A stretch of DNA of 31,683 nucleotides from an uncultured Nocardiaceae bacterium (GCA_936936565.1 CAKZIX010000186.1:1-31683), one strand, 5' to 3'; counted from the first letter of the stretch, positions 14,041 to 24,471 are shown. Program-made: numbers and translations. The notes: generated by a model not told the origin, from the letters alone.

Positions 14041-14526
14041 ATGTCGCGCGCGCGGATCGGCCTGTCAGCCATCGTTTCGTGTCTGGCCGCCACCGCGGCC
14101 GCGTTGACACTCGCCACGGCCCCCGCCGCGGCGGAGGTGAGCGGCTCCGCCGACGGCACCGCCGGCCTGGACCCGCTGCTGGCCGGCGCCTACACCCTCG
14201 CCGAGCGCGAGGCCCACGCTGCCGGAGTGCAGATGTGGATCGTGTCCGGGTATCGCACACCCGCCGAGCAGGACGCCCTCTGGCAGCAGGGCTTGGTGCA
14301 GTACGGTCCCGATGCGCGCCGCTGGGTGCTGCCGCCCGACGAGTCCACGCACGTCAGCGGGCGTGCTGTCGACGTCGGCCCGCAGTCCGGTGCGCAGTGG
14401 CTCGAGGTCAACGGCAACCGCTGGGGCCTGTGCCGCACCTTCCTGAACGAGTGGTGGCATTTCGAACTCGTCACCGTTCCCGGCACCCCCTGTCCACCGA
14501 TGCTGCCGGACGCCAGCCACCGCTAG
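14041..14526 (+). CDS. secreted VanY-like D-alanyl-D-alanine carboxypeptidase (peptidase M15B)
   Basis: A 161-aa protein. A signal peptide occupies residues 1-31 with an AxA-type cleavage site (ATAPAAA-EV). The mature domain has SGYRT (69-73), the zinc motif STHVSGRAVD with H104 and D111, and EWWHFEL with the third ligand H140 and candidate base E137. Members trim the terminal D-Ala of peptidoglycan stem peptides outside the membrane. It is short, a bare catalytic domain with no cell-wall-binding module, and all active-site residues are present. It stands alone on its strand, divergent from the EXLDI gene, with its own -10 box. Confidence 0.9.
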   Translation: MSRARIGLSAIVSCLAATAAALTLATAPAAAEVSGSADGTAGLDPLLAGAYTLAEREAHAAGVQMWIVSGYRTPAEQDALWQQGLVQYGPDARRWVLPPDESTHVSGRAVDVGPQSGAQWLEVNGNRWGLCRTFLNEWWHFELVTVPGTPCPPMLPDASHR

Positions 14527-14560
14527 CCGGAGTTCCCTGGTTCTTGTCGGTGGTCGGGTC

Positions 14561-14566
14561 TAGCGT
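14561..14566 (+). promoter_or_regulatory. -10 box TAGCGT of the PNPOx-like gene
   Basis: Seven nucleotides before the ATG at 14574, in the 47-bp gap after the peptidase gene. Confidence 0.5.
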
Positions 14567-14573
14567 CGGATTC

Positions 14574-15065
14574 ATGACCACCTGGAACGAGTTCACCCAG
14601 GCCGCACCCAAGATCGCCGAGATCTTCGTGCGCCGCCACAAGGCCACCGGCAATCTGTGCATGCTCGGCACCTTGCGCTCGGACGGGTTCCCGCGCATCA
14701 GTCCCGTCGAACCGCGCATTTTCGACGGGGAGCTGTGGATCGTCGGGATGCCCGGCACCACCAAATTCCGTGATCTCCAACGGGATCCGCGGTTCTGCCT
14801 GCATACGGCGACGGTCGACACGATGGTCGGCGACGGTGATGCCAAGGTGTTCGGCACCGTCGAGAACATTCAGGACACGGACCTGCAGCAGCGGTGGGCG
14901 GAGGCCCTGTTCGCCGAATCGGGCTTCGACCTGCGGGGCGAGAAGTTCGATCCGTTCTTCGCCGGACGGATCACCGGCGCCTCCGCGGTCGAGGTGGTGG
15001 ACAAGAAGCTGCACATCTGGGTGTGGAAGCCGGGGCAGGCGGAACGGTACGTCGAAAAGACGTAG
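14574..15065 (+). CDS. pyridoxamine 5'-phosphate oxidase-like (split-barrel flavin/F420) protein
   Basis: A 163-aa protein with the split beta-barrel pattern: ATGNLCMLGTLRSDGFPRIS, VEPRIFDGELWIVGMPGT, KFRDLQRDPRFCLHTATVD, AKVFGTVENI and the C-terminal KLHIWVWKPGQAERY. Such proteins bind FMN, F420 or haem and reduce or oxidise small substrates; in actinobacteria many use F420, but the cofactor cannot be assigned here. The frame is open far upstream into the peptidase gene, but the barrel starts at MTTWNEF and a -10 box sits just before it. It is probably transcribed alone. Confidence 0.85.
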   Translation: MTTWNEFTQAAPKIAEIFVRRHKATGNLCMLGTLRSDGFPRISPVEPRIFDGELWIVGMPGTTKFRDLQRDPRFCLHTATVDTMVGDGDAKVFGTVENIQDTDLQQRWAEALFAESGFDLRGEKFDPFFAGRITGASAVEVVDKKLHIWVWKPGQAERYVEKT

Positions 15066-15151
15066 AAAAAACTTTTGGAAGTCATGTCGAAACTGGTCGG
15101 GCTCGTTCGACGCCTTGGTGAGACCACCTCGAACCCGAAGGAGCAACCGAC

Positions 15152-15601
15152 ATGACCGCCACCCTCACCACCGCTGCCGCCACCACCGCCACCGCCACCA
15201 CCACCACCGCCCACGCCGAGGTCTCCAAGGCCGCCCGGATCGCCGGAAAGATCATCTACTGGCTCGTCGTCGCCTTCCTGGTCGTCGACGCGGTCCCGAA
15301 GATGATGTCGCTTCAGGTCGTCGTCAATGCCGCCGTCGAGGGCGGGGTGCCCGAGCACATCGTCCCGGTGATCGGCACGGTGCTGGCCGTCTGCCTCGCG
15401 TTCTACCTGGTGCCGCGCACTGCCATCCTCGGCGCCGTGCTGCTCACCGGGTACCTCGGCGGCGCCACCTGCTTCAACCTGGTCACCGAGAAGCCCATCT
15501 TCAACGTCTTCTTCGCCGTCGGCTTCGGCGTGCTGGTGTGGGCGGGCCTGTGGCTGCAGGATCGCCGCGTCCGCGAGATCATGCCGCTGATCGTCCGCTG
15601 A
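15152..15601 (+). CDS. DoxX-like four-helix membrane protein
   Basis: A 149-aa protein with a GAAGGAG ribosome-binding site 9 nt before the ATG. Residues 2-20 are an Ala/Thr-rich low-complexity stretch from repeated ACC/GCC codons. Four membrane helices follow (IIYWLVVAFLVVDAVPK, VPVIGTVLAVCLAFYLVP, AILGAVLLTGYLGGATC, FFAVGFGVLVWAGLWL), with the family's VPKMM and TGYLGGAT patterns. DoxX-like proteins of this subgroup are frequent in actinobacteria but their role is not defined. A strong terminator follows immediately, so this is the end of a transcription unit. Confidence 0.87.
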   Translation: MTATLTTAAATTATATTTTAHAEVSKAARIAGKIIYWLVVAFLVVDAVPKMMSLQVVVNAAVEGGVPEHIVPVIGTVLAVCLAFYLVPRTAILGAVLLTGYLGGATCFNLVTEKPIFNVFFAVGFGVLVWAGLWLQDRRVREIMPLIVR

Positions 15602-15611
15602 ATCTCGATCC

Positions 15612-15649
15612 ACGCAGACGCGGTATCCCTCGGGGTACCGCGTCTGCGT
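15612..15649 (+). terminator. terminator after the DoxX-like gene
   Basis: ACGCAGACGCGGTA and TACCGCGTCTGCGT form a perfect 14-bp stem; inside, CCC and GGG can pair further. It lies 10 nt after the stop codon. Confidence 0.85.
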
Positions 15650-15687
15650 TCGCGTGTGCGCACCGCCGAGATGTCGGTGGCACCGCG

Positions 15688-15693
15688 TACCTT
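15688..15693 (+). promoter_or_regulatory. -10 box TACCTT of the methyltransferase gene
   Basis: Six nucleotides before GTG 15700; it fixes this start, since the frame is open for almost 1 kb upstream. Confidence 0.5.
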
Positions 15694-15699
15694 GGCGTC

Positions 15700-16332
15700 G
15701 TGACCGACTACCTCACTGCGACTCGCGACGGGTACGACGCGATCGCCGAAGCGTACGTGCAGCGGTACCGGAACTATTTGGCGCACAAGCCTTTCGATGT
15801 CGCGATGCTGGACGTGTTCGCGGGGCTCGCGCGAGGAACGGTGGCCGATGTCGGCAGCGGGCCGGGGGAGGTCAGCGCGCATTTCGCTGCCCGCGGCGTA
15901 GCCGTCACCGGAATCGATCTTTCCCCGCGCATGGTGGAGCTCGCACGCGCCGCCTTTCCAGAGCTGCGTTTCGAGGTCGGCTCCATGACGGCACTGCCGT
16001 ATGCCGACGGCAGCCGCGGCGGGCTGGTCGCCTGGTATTCGACGATCCATGTCCCCGACACCGAGCTGCCCGCGGTGTTCGCCGAGTTTGCCCGGGTGCT
16101 CGCACCCGGGGCGCCGCTGCTGCTGGCATTTCAGGTGGGCGACACTGCGCGCGTCTACACCGAGGCCTTCGGCGCCGCCGTCTCGCTCACCTTCATCCGC
16201 AGGCAACCGGAGTCGGTCGCAGCATTGCTTCCGCCCGCCGGGTTCGCGCTCACCGCACAATTGGTGCGTGCCGCCGACGGCGACGAGCCCACCGCGCAGG
16301 CGTTCCTCGTCGCGGTGCGCGCCGATGGCTGA
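15700..16332 (+). CDS. class I SAM-dependent methyltransferase
   Basis: A 210-aa protein of the Methyltransf_11/25 type. Motif I VADVGSGPGEVSAHF (48-62) binds S-adenosylmethionine, followed by VTGIDLSPRMVELAR, the motif FEVGSMTALPYADGS, GGLVAWYSTIHVPD and LPAVFAEFARVLAPGAPLLL. The substrate cannot be told; the N terminus (YDAIAEAYVQRY) is typical of small-molecule methyltransferases. Its end overlaps the next gene by 8 nt, so the two are co-translated. Confidence 0.88.
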   Translation: MTDYLTATRDGYDAIAEAYVQRYRNYLAHKPFDVAMLDVFAGLARGTVADVGSGPGEVSAHFAARGVAVTGIDLSPRMVELARAAFPELRFEVGSMTALPYADGSRGGLVAWYSTIHVPDTELPAVFAEFARVLAPGAPLLLAFQVGDTARVYTEAFGAAVSLTFIRRQPESVAALLPPAGFALTAQLVRAADGDEPTAQAFLVAVRADG

Positions 16333-17494
16333 GTTCGACGTCGCGCAGCGCCGGGCGCGCGTGATTGCGCGACATCATCTTTCGGGTTCCGCGGCGGATC
16401 CGGAGCAGGCCACCGCGGATCTGGTCGTGTTGCACGCGACCGACCCGGCCACCGTGTATCTCTCGGTGCTGGCGCGCTGTGGGCAGCTGTCCATCGCCGA
16501 CGTGGCGGCCGCGATGTACGAGCGCCGTTCGCTGGTCCGGATGCTCGCCATGCGGCGCACCATGTTCGTGGTGCCGCAGCACCTCGTGCCCGTCGTGCAT
16601 CACGCCGCCGCGGTCGACATCGCCGCCCAGCAGCGCAAACAGCTGGTCAAGTTTCTCACCACCCTGCCCACCGATCCGCCGGTCCCGCCCGACGTCGAGG
16701 GCTGGCTGGATTCCATCGAAGCGTCCGTCGAGGCGGCGCTCGCCGCGCGGGGCGCGGCCACCGCCGCACAGCTGTCCACCGACGAGCCGCGGTTGCGCAC
16801 GGCGCTGCTGCCCACCACCGACAAGAAGTGGGACGTCAAACGCACCATCACGTCGCAGCTGCTGACGGTGATGGCCGCCGAAGCCCGCATGGTGCGCTGC
16901 GAGCCCCGCGGCGCCTGGACCTCACGCGCCCACACCTGGGAACCCGCGTCGGCGTGGTGGCCCGGCGGCATCCCCGAGGTCGCCGACGCCCGCCGGCAGC
17001 TGGTCGAGCAGTACCTGCGCCGGTTCGGCCCGGCCACCGTCACCGATATCGCGTGGTGGACCGGCTGGACGCTCGGCGTCACCCGAAAAGCGTTGAGCGC
17101 GTTGGACACTGTCGATGTGGGCTGCGGGCTGGTGCTGGCCGGCGACACTGCGCCGGAGGCCGCGGATCCGGCGGTCGCGCTGTTGCCCGCGCTGGACCCG
17201 ACGCCGATGGGCTGGAAGGAGCGCGACTGGTACCTGCCCGAGGACTGGCGCCCGCTCTACGACCGCAACGGCAACATCGGCCCCACCGTCTGGTGGGGCG
17301 GGGAGATCATCGGCGGCTGGGCGGTACGCACCGACGGCACCGTGGCCACCCAATTGCTCGTTGATCGTGGTAAAGCCGTTGCGCGCCAGGTCACATCGGC
17401 GGCCGAGGCGCTGCATCCCCGGCTCCAGGGTGCAACGGTGGTGCCGTCGTTTCCGACGCCGTTGGAGAAGCAGCTGCGCGGCGCTTCAGCGTGA
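16325..17494 (+). CDS. winged-helix (HTH_42, AlkZ/YcaQ-like) DNA-binding protein
   Basis: A 389-aa protein of the HTH_42 family, which includes the DNA glycosylases AlkZ and YcaQ (interstrand-crosslink and alkylation repair). Recognisable parts are FDVAQRRARVIARHHL, a first winged helix (QLSIADVAAAMYERRSLVRMLAMRRTMFVVP), a second (FGPATVTDIAWWTGWTLGVTRKAL) and the conserved LLPALDPTPMGWKERDWYLP with NGNIGPTVWWGGEIIGGWA. I could not place the catalytic Gln-containing motif of AlkZ with confidence, so glycosylase activity is not claimed; many family members are uncharacterised. The ATG lies inside the methyltransferase gene. The last 104 nt overlap the P450 gene on the other strand. Confidence 0.82.
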   Translation: MAEFDVAQRRARVIARHHLSGSAADPEQATADLVVLHATDPATVYLSVLARCGQLSIADVAAAMYERRSLVRMLAMRRTMFVVPQHLVPVVHHAAAVDIAAQQRKQLVKFLTTLPTDPPVPPDVEGWLDSIEASVEAALAARGAATAAQLSTDEPRLRTALLPTTDKKWDVKRTITSQLLTVMAAEARMVRCEPRGAWTSRAHTWEPASAWWPGGIPEVADARRQLVEQYLRRFGPATVTDIAWWTGWTLGVTRKALSALDTVDVGCGLVLAGDTAPEAADPAVALLPALDPTPMGWKERDWYLPEDWRPLYDRNGNIGPTVWWGGEIIGGWAVRTDGTVATQLLVDRGKAVARQVTSAAEALHPRLQGATVVPSFPTPLEKQLRGASA

Positions 17495-18779
17495 TCGGCA
17501 ACCCGTCCTTGGGCACCGGGATCGCCATCCGGTTCCACGGCACTTCGTAGCCATCGGGCACCGACCACTCGAAGCGGCGCAACAGCGCGTGCATCGTCGC
17601 ATGCATCGCCAGCATGGCCAGCGGCATACCGATGCATTTGTGTACGCCCGCACCGAAGGGCACCCATGCCATCTTGTGCGACTTGTCCTCGCGGCGGTCC
17701 GGTCCGAAACGGTCCGGATCGAAAGTTTCCGGCGCCGACCAGTATTCGCCCATCATGTGGTTGAACTGCGGGACGGTGACCAGATAGGTGCCCGCTGGAA
17801 TGCGGTGTCCGGCGATCTCGGTATCGGCGGCGGCGTAGCGGGGGAGCAGCGGTACCGCTCCGTCGATGCGCATCGTCTCCCGAATCACGTTGTCCAGCGT
17901 CGGCATTGCCTCGGCGGCGCCCAGGCCGGCAAAGTCCGCGGCCGCCTCGTCTCGGCAGCGCTGTTGCCAATTCCGGTGGCGGCCGAAGCGGTACATCATC
18001 GCCGTCGACGTCGACACCGTCGTGTCGTGCGTCGCGTGCAAGATCGCGATCATGTGGTTGACCACTTCGTCGTCGTCGAAGTAGGCACCGTCGTCGTCGC
18101 TGGCCGCGCACAACGAACTGAAGAAGTCCGAACCGGGGTTGGCGCGCTTGTCCGGTATGTGCGCCCGCAGAATCCGGTCGAGCACCGCACGGCCGCGCAG
18201 CCCCCGCCACCAGCTCAGCCCCGGTACCGGGTACCGGATCAGCGCGGTTGCCGCGCGCAGCGTGTCGTCGAAGGCGATCTCGACGCGTCGGACGTCGTCG
18301 GGCAGGTCCAGACCGGCCAGCGTCCGCATCGCGATCGACAGGGTGAGCTCGCGGATCGCCGGGAACGCGTGGAAATCCGCGCTAGGCTGCCAGCGGTCGA
18401 GGTGGTCGGCGACGGTGGCGTTGACGGTGTCGAGATAGCGCTCCAGGTGGCGGCGGGTGAACGCCTTGTTGCGGATGCGCCGCTGCCGAAAGTGTGCGTC
18501 CGGATCGAGGTAGATCAGCGCGCCTTCGAGGAACGGACCGTTGATGTAGGTCCAGGCGGGTGCCGACTCGAACACGTTATCCCGGTTGATCATCACCGTG
18601 GCGAACGCATCGGCGCCAAGCACCACCACCCACTGCCGCCCGAGCAAGTCCGCGCGAGACACCGGACCGTACTTTCGATAACGCGCGCCGGCCCACTCCT
18701 GCTGGCGGGTCATGAACGGCACCGTCTCGCCGATCAGGGGCAGCCCGCGCCGCCCCGGAATGTGCGTTAGCTTGCCCAT
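17391..18779 (-). CDS. cytochrome P450
   Basis: A 462-aa soluble P450 without an N-terminal anchor. The haem-binding loop is FGAGVHKCIG with C382 as iron ligand, the ExxR of helix K is E301-R304 (VIRETMR), and the PERF-like region is FDPDRFGPDR. The helix I motif reads HATHDTT (248-254): the acid-alcohol pair D252-T253 is kept but the usual A/G-G-x before it is HATH. The HKCIG wording and overall look resemble the CYP51/CYP120/CYP136-like group more than typical bacterial class I P450s; the substrate is unknown. No ferredoxin or reductase gene is nearby. The start at 18779 has an AAGGGG ribosome-binding site and a TAGGCT -10 box. The last ~25 residues (Ala/Pro-rich) extend past the P450 fold and lie antisense to the HTH_42 gene. 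Confidence 0.92.
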   Translation of the reverse strand: MGKLTHIPGRRGLPLIGETVPFMTRQQEWAGARYRKYGPVSRADLLGRQWVVVLGADAFATVMINRDNVFESAPAWTYINGPFLEGALIYLDPDAHFRQRRIRNKAFTRRHLERYLDTVNATVADHLDRWQPSADFHAFPAIRELTLSIAMRTLAGLDLPDDVRRVEIAFDDTLRAATALIRYPVPGLSWWRGLRGRAVLDRILRAHIPDKRANPGSDFFSSLCAASDDDGAYFDDDEVVNHMIAILHATHDTTVSTSTAMMYRFGRHRNWQQRCRDEAAADFAGLGAAEAMPTLDNVIRETMRIDGAVPLLPRYAAADTEIAGHRIPAGTYLVTVPQFNHMMGEYWSAPETFDPDRFGPDRREDKSHKMAWVPFGAGVHKCIGMPLAMLAMHATMHALLRRFEWSVPDGYEVPWNRMAIPVPKDGLPITLKRRAAASPTASETTAPPLHPGAGDAAPRPPM

Positions 18780-18900
18780 CTGTGCCCCTTCGACCCGTGC
18801 TGAGCCTAACGATTTCGCGGCGGCGCGCCACCCGAAATGTCAGGGCCCGCGCGCACGACCGGGCGACACCACATGACGTGCTCGCCGGCGCTCGACGGAC

Positions 18901-18906
18901 TACCGT
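18901..18906 (+). promoter_or_regulatory. -10 box TACCGT of the 197-aa membrane protein gene
   Basis: Seven nucleotides before ATG 18914, in the divergent gap shared with the P450 gene. Confidence 0.5.
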
Positions 18907-18913
18907 CTCGCGG

Positions 18914-19507
18914 ATGAGCAGTGTCGACTTCGGTTATCCCGCGCAGCCCGGCGTCGCGGGGGACACCCCTGGGATCGCGGATTCCGTGCGGCGTTCGATA
19001 CGCACAGCGCTTGCGGCGGGCGCACCGGTGGCGCTGGTTCTCGTGGTGGCGGCCTTCGCGCTGCTGGCCCAAGGCGGACCCTTGGCCGCCCTCGGTGTGT
19101 TCGTCGGAATCTTGGCCGGCGTGTCGATCCTGTTGCTGAGCTTGTGGATTCGCGCGCGCCGCAAGGAACTTCGGGTGCTCTCGCTGTATCCGTGGCGTGA
19201 ATGGCCATGCGCGACCAAGGATGTGCGCGTGATCGCCGCCGTGGGCGAACGCGCAGGCGGCCGCCGCTGGGGCACCGCCGGGCGAGTCACCCTGCTCGCC
19301 CCCGACGGCCAGAGCGTCTGCTCGTTCCCATTGCCCGGCAACACCATCCGAGACCGGGTGTGGTTCGCCGGCGACCCCCGGTACGGCGGAATGCTGGCCG
19401 CGCCGGGCGGCATGCCGTCGCTGTGGGTGTCGCGGGAGAAGCCGGGGCGCCTGCCGGCCGACGCCGCCGACGACGACCTCGCCCGCCGCGCGGGACTCAG
19501 GCGCTGA
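18914..19507 (+). CDS. membrane protein of unknown function with two central helices
   Basis: A 197-aa protein: an N-terminal cytoplasmic stretch, two adjacent hydrophobic segments at about residues 34-77 (APVALVLVVAAFALLAQGG, AALGVFVGILAGVSILLLSLW), then a soluble C-terminal domain (RKELRVLSLYPWREWPC, VTLLAPDGQSVCSFPLPG). The layout resembles small PH-domain-like actinobacterial membrane proteins, but no signature confirms this. The start was chosen by the -10 box and because codons upstream (from 18782) belong to the P450 promoter region. The final 11 nt overlap the enoyl-CoA hydratase gene on the other strand. Confidence 0.7.
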   Translation: MSSVDFGYPAQPGVAGDTPGIADSVRRSIRTALAAGAPVALVLVVAAFALLAQGGPLAALGVFVGILAGVSILLLSLWIRARRKELRVLSLYPWREWPCATKDVRVIAAVGERAGGRRWGTAGRVTLLAPDGQSVCSFPLPGNTIRDRVWFAGDPRYGGMLAAPGGMPSLWVSREKPGRLPADAADDDLARRAGLRR

Positions 19508-20165
19508 CCGGCACCGGGGTGAGCGCGGCGAGCGCGTCGGCAAACATGGTCGCCTTGATCGCGCCGACCGTGGACTGGTTCTTGGTACCCAGCGGCGCGA
19601 CCACGCCGATCGCGGTGGGCGTGACCTGATCCGCCCCGGCGGTGGCGTCGACGATCGCGTAGCGCAGCGCGTCCGCGCCGCCGAAGCGCCGGCCGGTGGT
19701 CATCGTTGCGACCGCCGCCTGCGGGCTGAGCTTGGCCTGAATCAGCGCCGCCATGCCCTTCGTGAACGGGATGTCGATGTCGGCCTCCGGTAGGCAGAAG
19801 TACCCGCGGTCCTCGCGCATCACCCGGAAGTCGTGCGCCAGTGCCAGCATCGCGCCGGCGCCGAACGCATGCCCGGGCACGGCGGCGACGGTCGGCAACG
19901 GGAGCTCGAGCACGCGGGCGAGCAGGGCGTGCACCCGTTCCAGATACCCCTCGACCGCGGTGGGATTGGCCACCAGCCAGTCCAGATCCAAGCCGTTGGA
20001 ATAGAACTTGCCGGACCCGGTGGTGACGAGCGCCTGCGCGCCGTCTGCCACCACGCGGGCGAGCACGGCCTCGAATTCATCGAGAAACTCTGTGCTGAAA
20101 CGGTTTTCGTCGCTGCCGAACGAGCAGACGGCGATCTTGTCCTGGTAGTCGAGGGTGACGGTCAC
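19497..20165 (-). CDS. enoyl-CoA hydratase/isomerase family protein
   Basis: A 222-aa crotonase-fold enzyme acting on acyl-CoA thioesters in the cytoplasm. Oxyanion-hole segments GKFYSNGLDLDWL (52-64) and GHAFGAGAMLALAHD (98-112) are present, and the acidic residue region LPEADIDIPF (125-134). The wording GKFYSNGLDLDW resembles peroxisomal-type delta3,delta2-enoyl-CoA isomerases more than classical hydratases, and the protein is shorter than most (~255 aa). The GTG at 20165 has an AAGGAG ribosome-binding site and overlaps the TetR stop codon (GTGA), so it forms an operon with that regulator and is probably its target. Confidence 0.88.
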   Translation of the reverse strand: MTVTLDYQDKIAVCSFGSDENRFSTEFLDEFEAVLARVVADGAQALVTTGSGKFYSNGLDLDWLVANPTAVEGYLERVHALLARVLELPLPTVAAVPGHAFGAGAMLALAHDFRVMREDRGYFCLPEADIDIPFTKGMAALIQAKLSPQAAVATMTTGRRFGGADALRYAIVDATAGADQVTPTAIGVVAPLGTKNQSTVGAIKATMFADALAALTPVPVSA

Positions 20166-20779
20166 GGATTCTCCTTGGATTGTTGTGCTGGTCCGACGTC
20201 AAGCACCGCACGCACGGCGGCACGTAACTGACGCTGCGCCGCCGGGCTGTGCAAGCGATTGCGCTGCAACAGAATTGCGGTGGGTAGGTCCACCACACAG
20301 AGGGTGACGACATCGACGGCCCGCCCGTCGCGCCGACCCCACATGCGCAGCGCAAGATCGATCAAGAGGTCGAGCAACTCCCGCTCGACGGCCGCAACCT
20401 CGGCGGCCACCGCTTCCGGCAACTCCCCGGACAGCATTTCCGTCCGCGAGACCGTGAGCAGTAGCCGTCCGGATTCCGGAAAGCGCTGCGCCACAACGAT
20501 CGACGCCTCCGCTGCGGCCACCACGGCGGCAACCGGATCGGCCGGGCCGGCGGCCGCGACCAACTCTGCCTGCACCGCGAGGAACCGCCGGGCCGCGCGC
20601 ACCCGGGTGCGCGCCAGCAGCTCCGCGCGCGAACCGAATGCGTGATACAGCGCGCCGTTGGACACCCCCGTAGCCGCGGCGACGGCCCGGATGGTCACCG
20701 CGCTCACCCCCGCGGCGACGGCGATCGACTCGGCGGCATCGAACACGACGTCGAGGTCGTGCGTGCGGGGGCGGGGCAT
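20162..20779 (-). CDS. TetR family transcriptional regulator
   Basis: A 205-aa protein. The N-terminal helix-turn-helix reads VFDAAESIAVAAGVSAVTIR, then AVAAATGVSNGALYHAFGSR, the standard TetR pattern with the YHAF turn; the C-terminal part is an all-helical ligand domain without recognisable signature. The ATG at 20779 was chosen since the HTH begins right after it and a TATTAT -10 box lies 6 nt upstream on the minus strand. A 16-bp inverted repeat abuts that box. It heads an operon with the enoyl-CoA hydratase gene, so its ligand may be an acyl-CoA or a related lipid. Confidence 0.9.
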   Translation of the reverse strand: MPRPRTHDLDVVFDAAESIAVAAGVSAVTIRAVAAATGVSNGALYHAFGSRAELLARTRVRAARRFLAVQAELVAAAGPADPVAAVVAAAEASIVVAQRFPESGRLLLTVSRTEMLSGELPEAVAAEVAAVERELLDLLIDLALRMWGRRDGRAVDVVTLCVVDLPTAILLQRNRLHSPAAQRQLRAAVRAVLDVGPAQQSKENP

Positions 20780-20785
20780 GCATCG

Positions 20786-20791
20786 ATAATA
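20786..20791 (-). promoter_or_regulatory. -10 box TATTAT of the tetR-hydratase operon
   Basis: Six nucleotides before the ATG at 20779 on the minus strand; its upstream edge touches the CAGAGC inverted repeat at 20793. Confidence 0.5.
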
Positions 20792-20792
20792 A

Positions 20793-20808
20793 CAGAGCAT
20801 GCGCTCTG
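20793..20808. promoter_or_regulatory. probable TetR operator
   Basis: CAGAGC-ATGC-GCTCTG, a 16-bp inverted repeat with perfect 6-bp arms, sits between the -10 box of tetR and the divergent AraC gene. Size, symmetry and place are typical for an autoregulating TetR site. Confidence 0.6.
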
Positions 20809-20842
20809 ATATTGATGACGATCGACGCCTCGTCGGCACGCG

Positions 20843-20848
20843 TAACAT
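20843..20848 (+). promoter_or_regulatory. -10 box TAACAT of the AraC-type gene
   Basis: Seven nucleotides before ATG 20856. Confidence 0.5.
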
Positions 20849-20855
20849 CTCGCAC

Positions 20856-21299
<444 letters not shown>

Positions 21300-21304
21300 T
21301 CGGC

Positions 21305-21715
21305 ATGGACATCAGCATTCACGCAACCTTCCTCCCGCAGAACGACCCCGACGCCGCCAAGAAGTTCTACGGCGAGATTCTCGGCTTCGAGATTCGCAAG
21401 GACGTCGGCTACAACGGCATGCACTGGATCACCGTGGGCCCCGCCGACCAGCCCGACGTGAACATCGTGCTGTTCCCGCCGGAGGCCACGCCCGGCCTCA
21501 TCGACGACGAGCGCCGCGTCGTCTCCGAGATGATGGCCAAGGGCAGTTACGCCAGCCTGGTGTTCTCGACGAAGGACGTCGACGGGGTGTTCGCGCAACT
21601 GCAGGCCACCGATGCCGAGGTGGTGCAGGAGCCCACCGACCAGCCCTACGGCGCCCGCGACTGTGCGTTCCGCGATCCTGCGGGCAACATGATCCGCATC
21701 CAGCAGCTCAGCTGA
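21305..21715 (+). CDS. VOC family protein (glyoxalase/bleomycin-resistance fold)
   Basis: A 136-aa protein with two beta-alpha-beta-beta-beta modules: MDISIHATFLPQNDPDAAKK with FYGEILGFEIRKDVG, and YASLVFSTKDVDGVFAQLQ through AEVVQEPTDQPYGARDCAF and the final RDPAGNMIRIQQL. This end signature is typical of small VOC enzymes and drug-binding proteins. Candidate metal ligands are H in SIHATF and E or D residues of the second module; no function can be assigned. It follows the AraC gene by 5 nt and is followed by a hairpin. A degraded relative lies at 2-217. Confidence 0.88.
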   Translation: MDISIHATFLPQNDPDAAKKFYGEILGFEIRKDVGYNGMHWITVGPADQPDVNIVLFPPEATPGLIDDERRVVSEMMAKGSYASLVFSTKDVDGVFAQLQATDAEVVQEPTDQPYGARDCAFRDPAGNMIRIQQLS

Positions 21716-21732
21716 ATCATCCAGTGTCGCAA

Positions 21733-21760
21733 CCGGTCCCGGCTACGTCGCCGGGACCGG
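21733..21760 (+). terminator. hairpin after the VOC gene
   Basis: CCGGTCCCGGC and GCCGGGACCGG form a perfect 11-bp stem with a 6-nt loop, 17 nt after the VOC stop and 28 nt before the 67-aa gene. It would end or attenuate transcription from the AraC/VOC promoter. Confidence 0.7.
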
Positions 21761-21788
21761 GGGACACCCCTACCTCGAGGAGCCCGCC

Positions 21789-21992
21789 ATGAGCCGCAAC
21801 AAAGCCTTCCGCCAGTTCCACCGTTGGACCGCAACCGTCTTCATGATCAGCGTCGTGGTCACCGCCGTCGCACTGTCGCTGCCGGACCCGATCATCTGGA
21901 TCTCCTACATTCCGCTGCTGCCGTTGCTGCTGCTGATGATCACCGGGTCGTATCTACTGGTCCTGCCGTGGCGCAAAGCCGCACGGAGCTGA
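21789..21992 (+). CDS. 67-aa two-helix membrane protein
   Basis: A small protein with a basic N terminus (MSRNKAFRQFHRWT) and two hydrophobic segments (ATVFMISVVVTAVALSL and ISYIPLLPLLLLMITGSYLLVL), ending in a basic tail. A CGAGGAG ribosome-binding site precedes the ATG. No named family is recognised beyond its likeness to small actinobacterial integral membrane proteins. It lies between the VOC and UvrA-like genes; the decayed copy at the left end of the window lacks it. Confidence 0.7.
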   Translation: MSRNKAFRQFHRWTATVFMISVVVTAVALSLPDPIIWISYIPLLPLLLLMITGSYLLVLPWRKAARS

Positions 21993-22098
21993 TCGCGATG
22001 TGCGTGCCCGGGATGATGCCGCCGCCCGAATGTGTCGCCGATTGCGCATCAGACGATATGTTCGATCTTGGCCCGACCGACGTACCAGAGGAGACACC

Positions 22099-24453
<2,355 letters not shown>

Positions 24454-24471
24454 GAGCCGGCGCCGCCTCGA

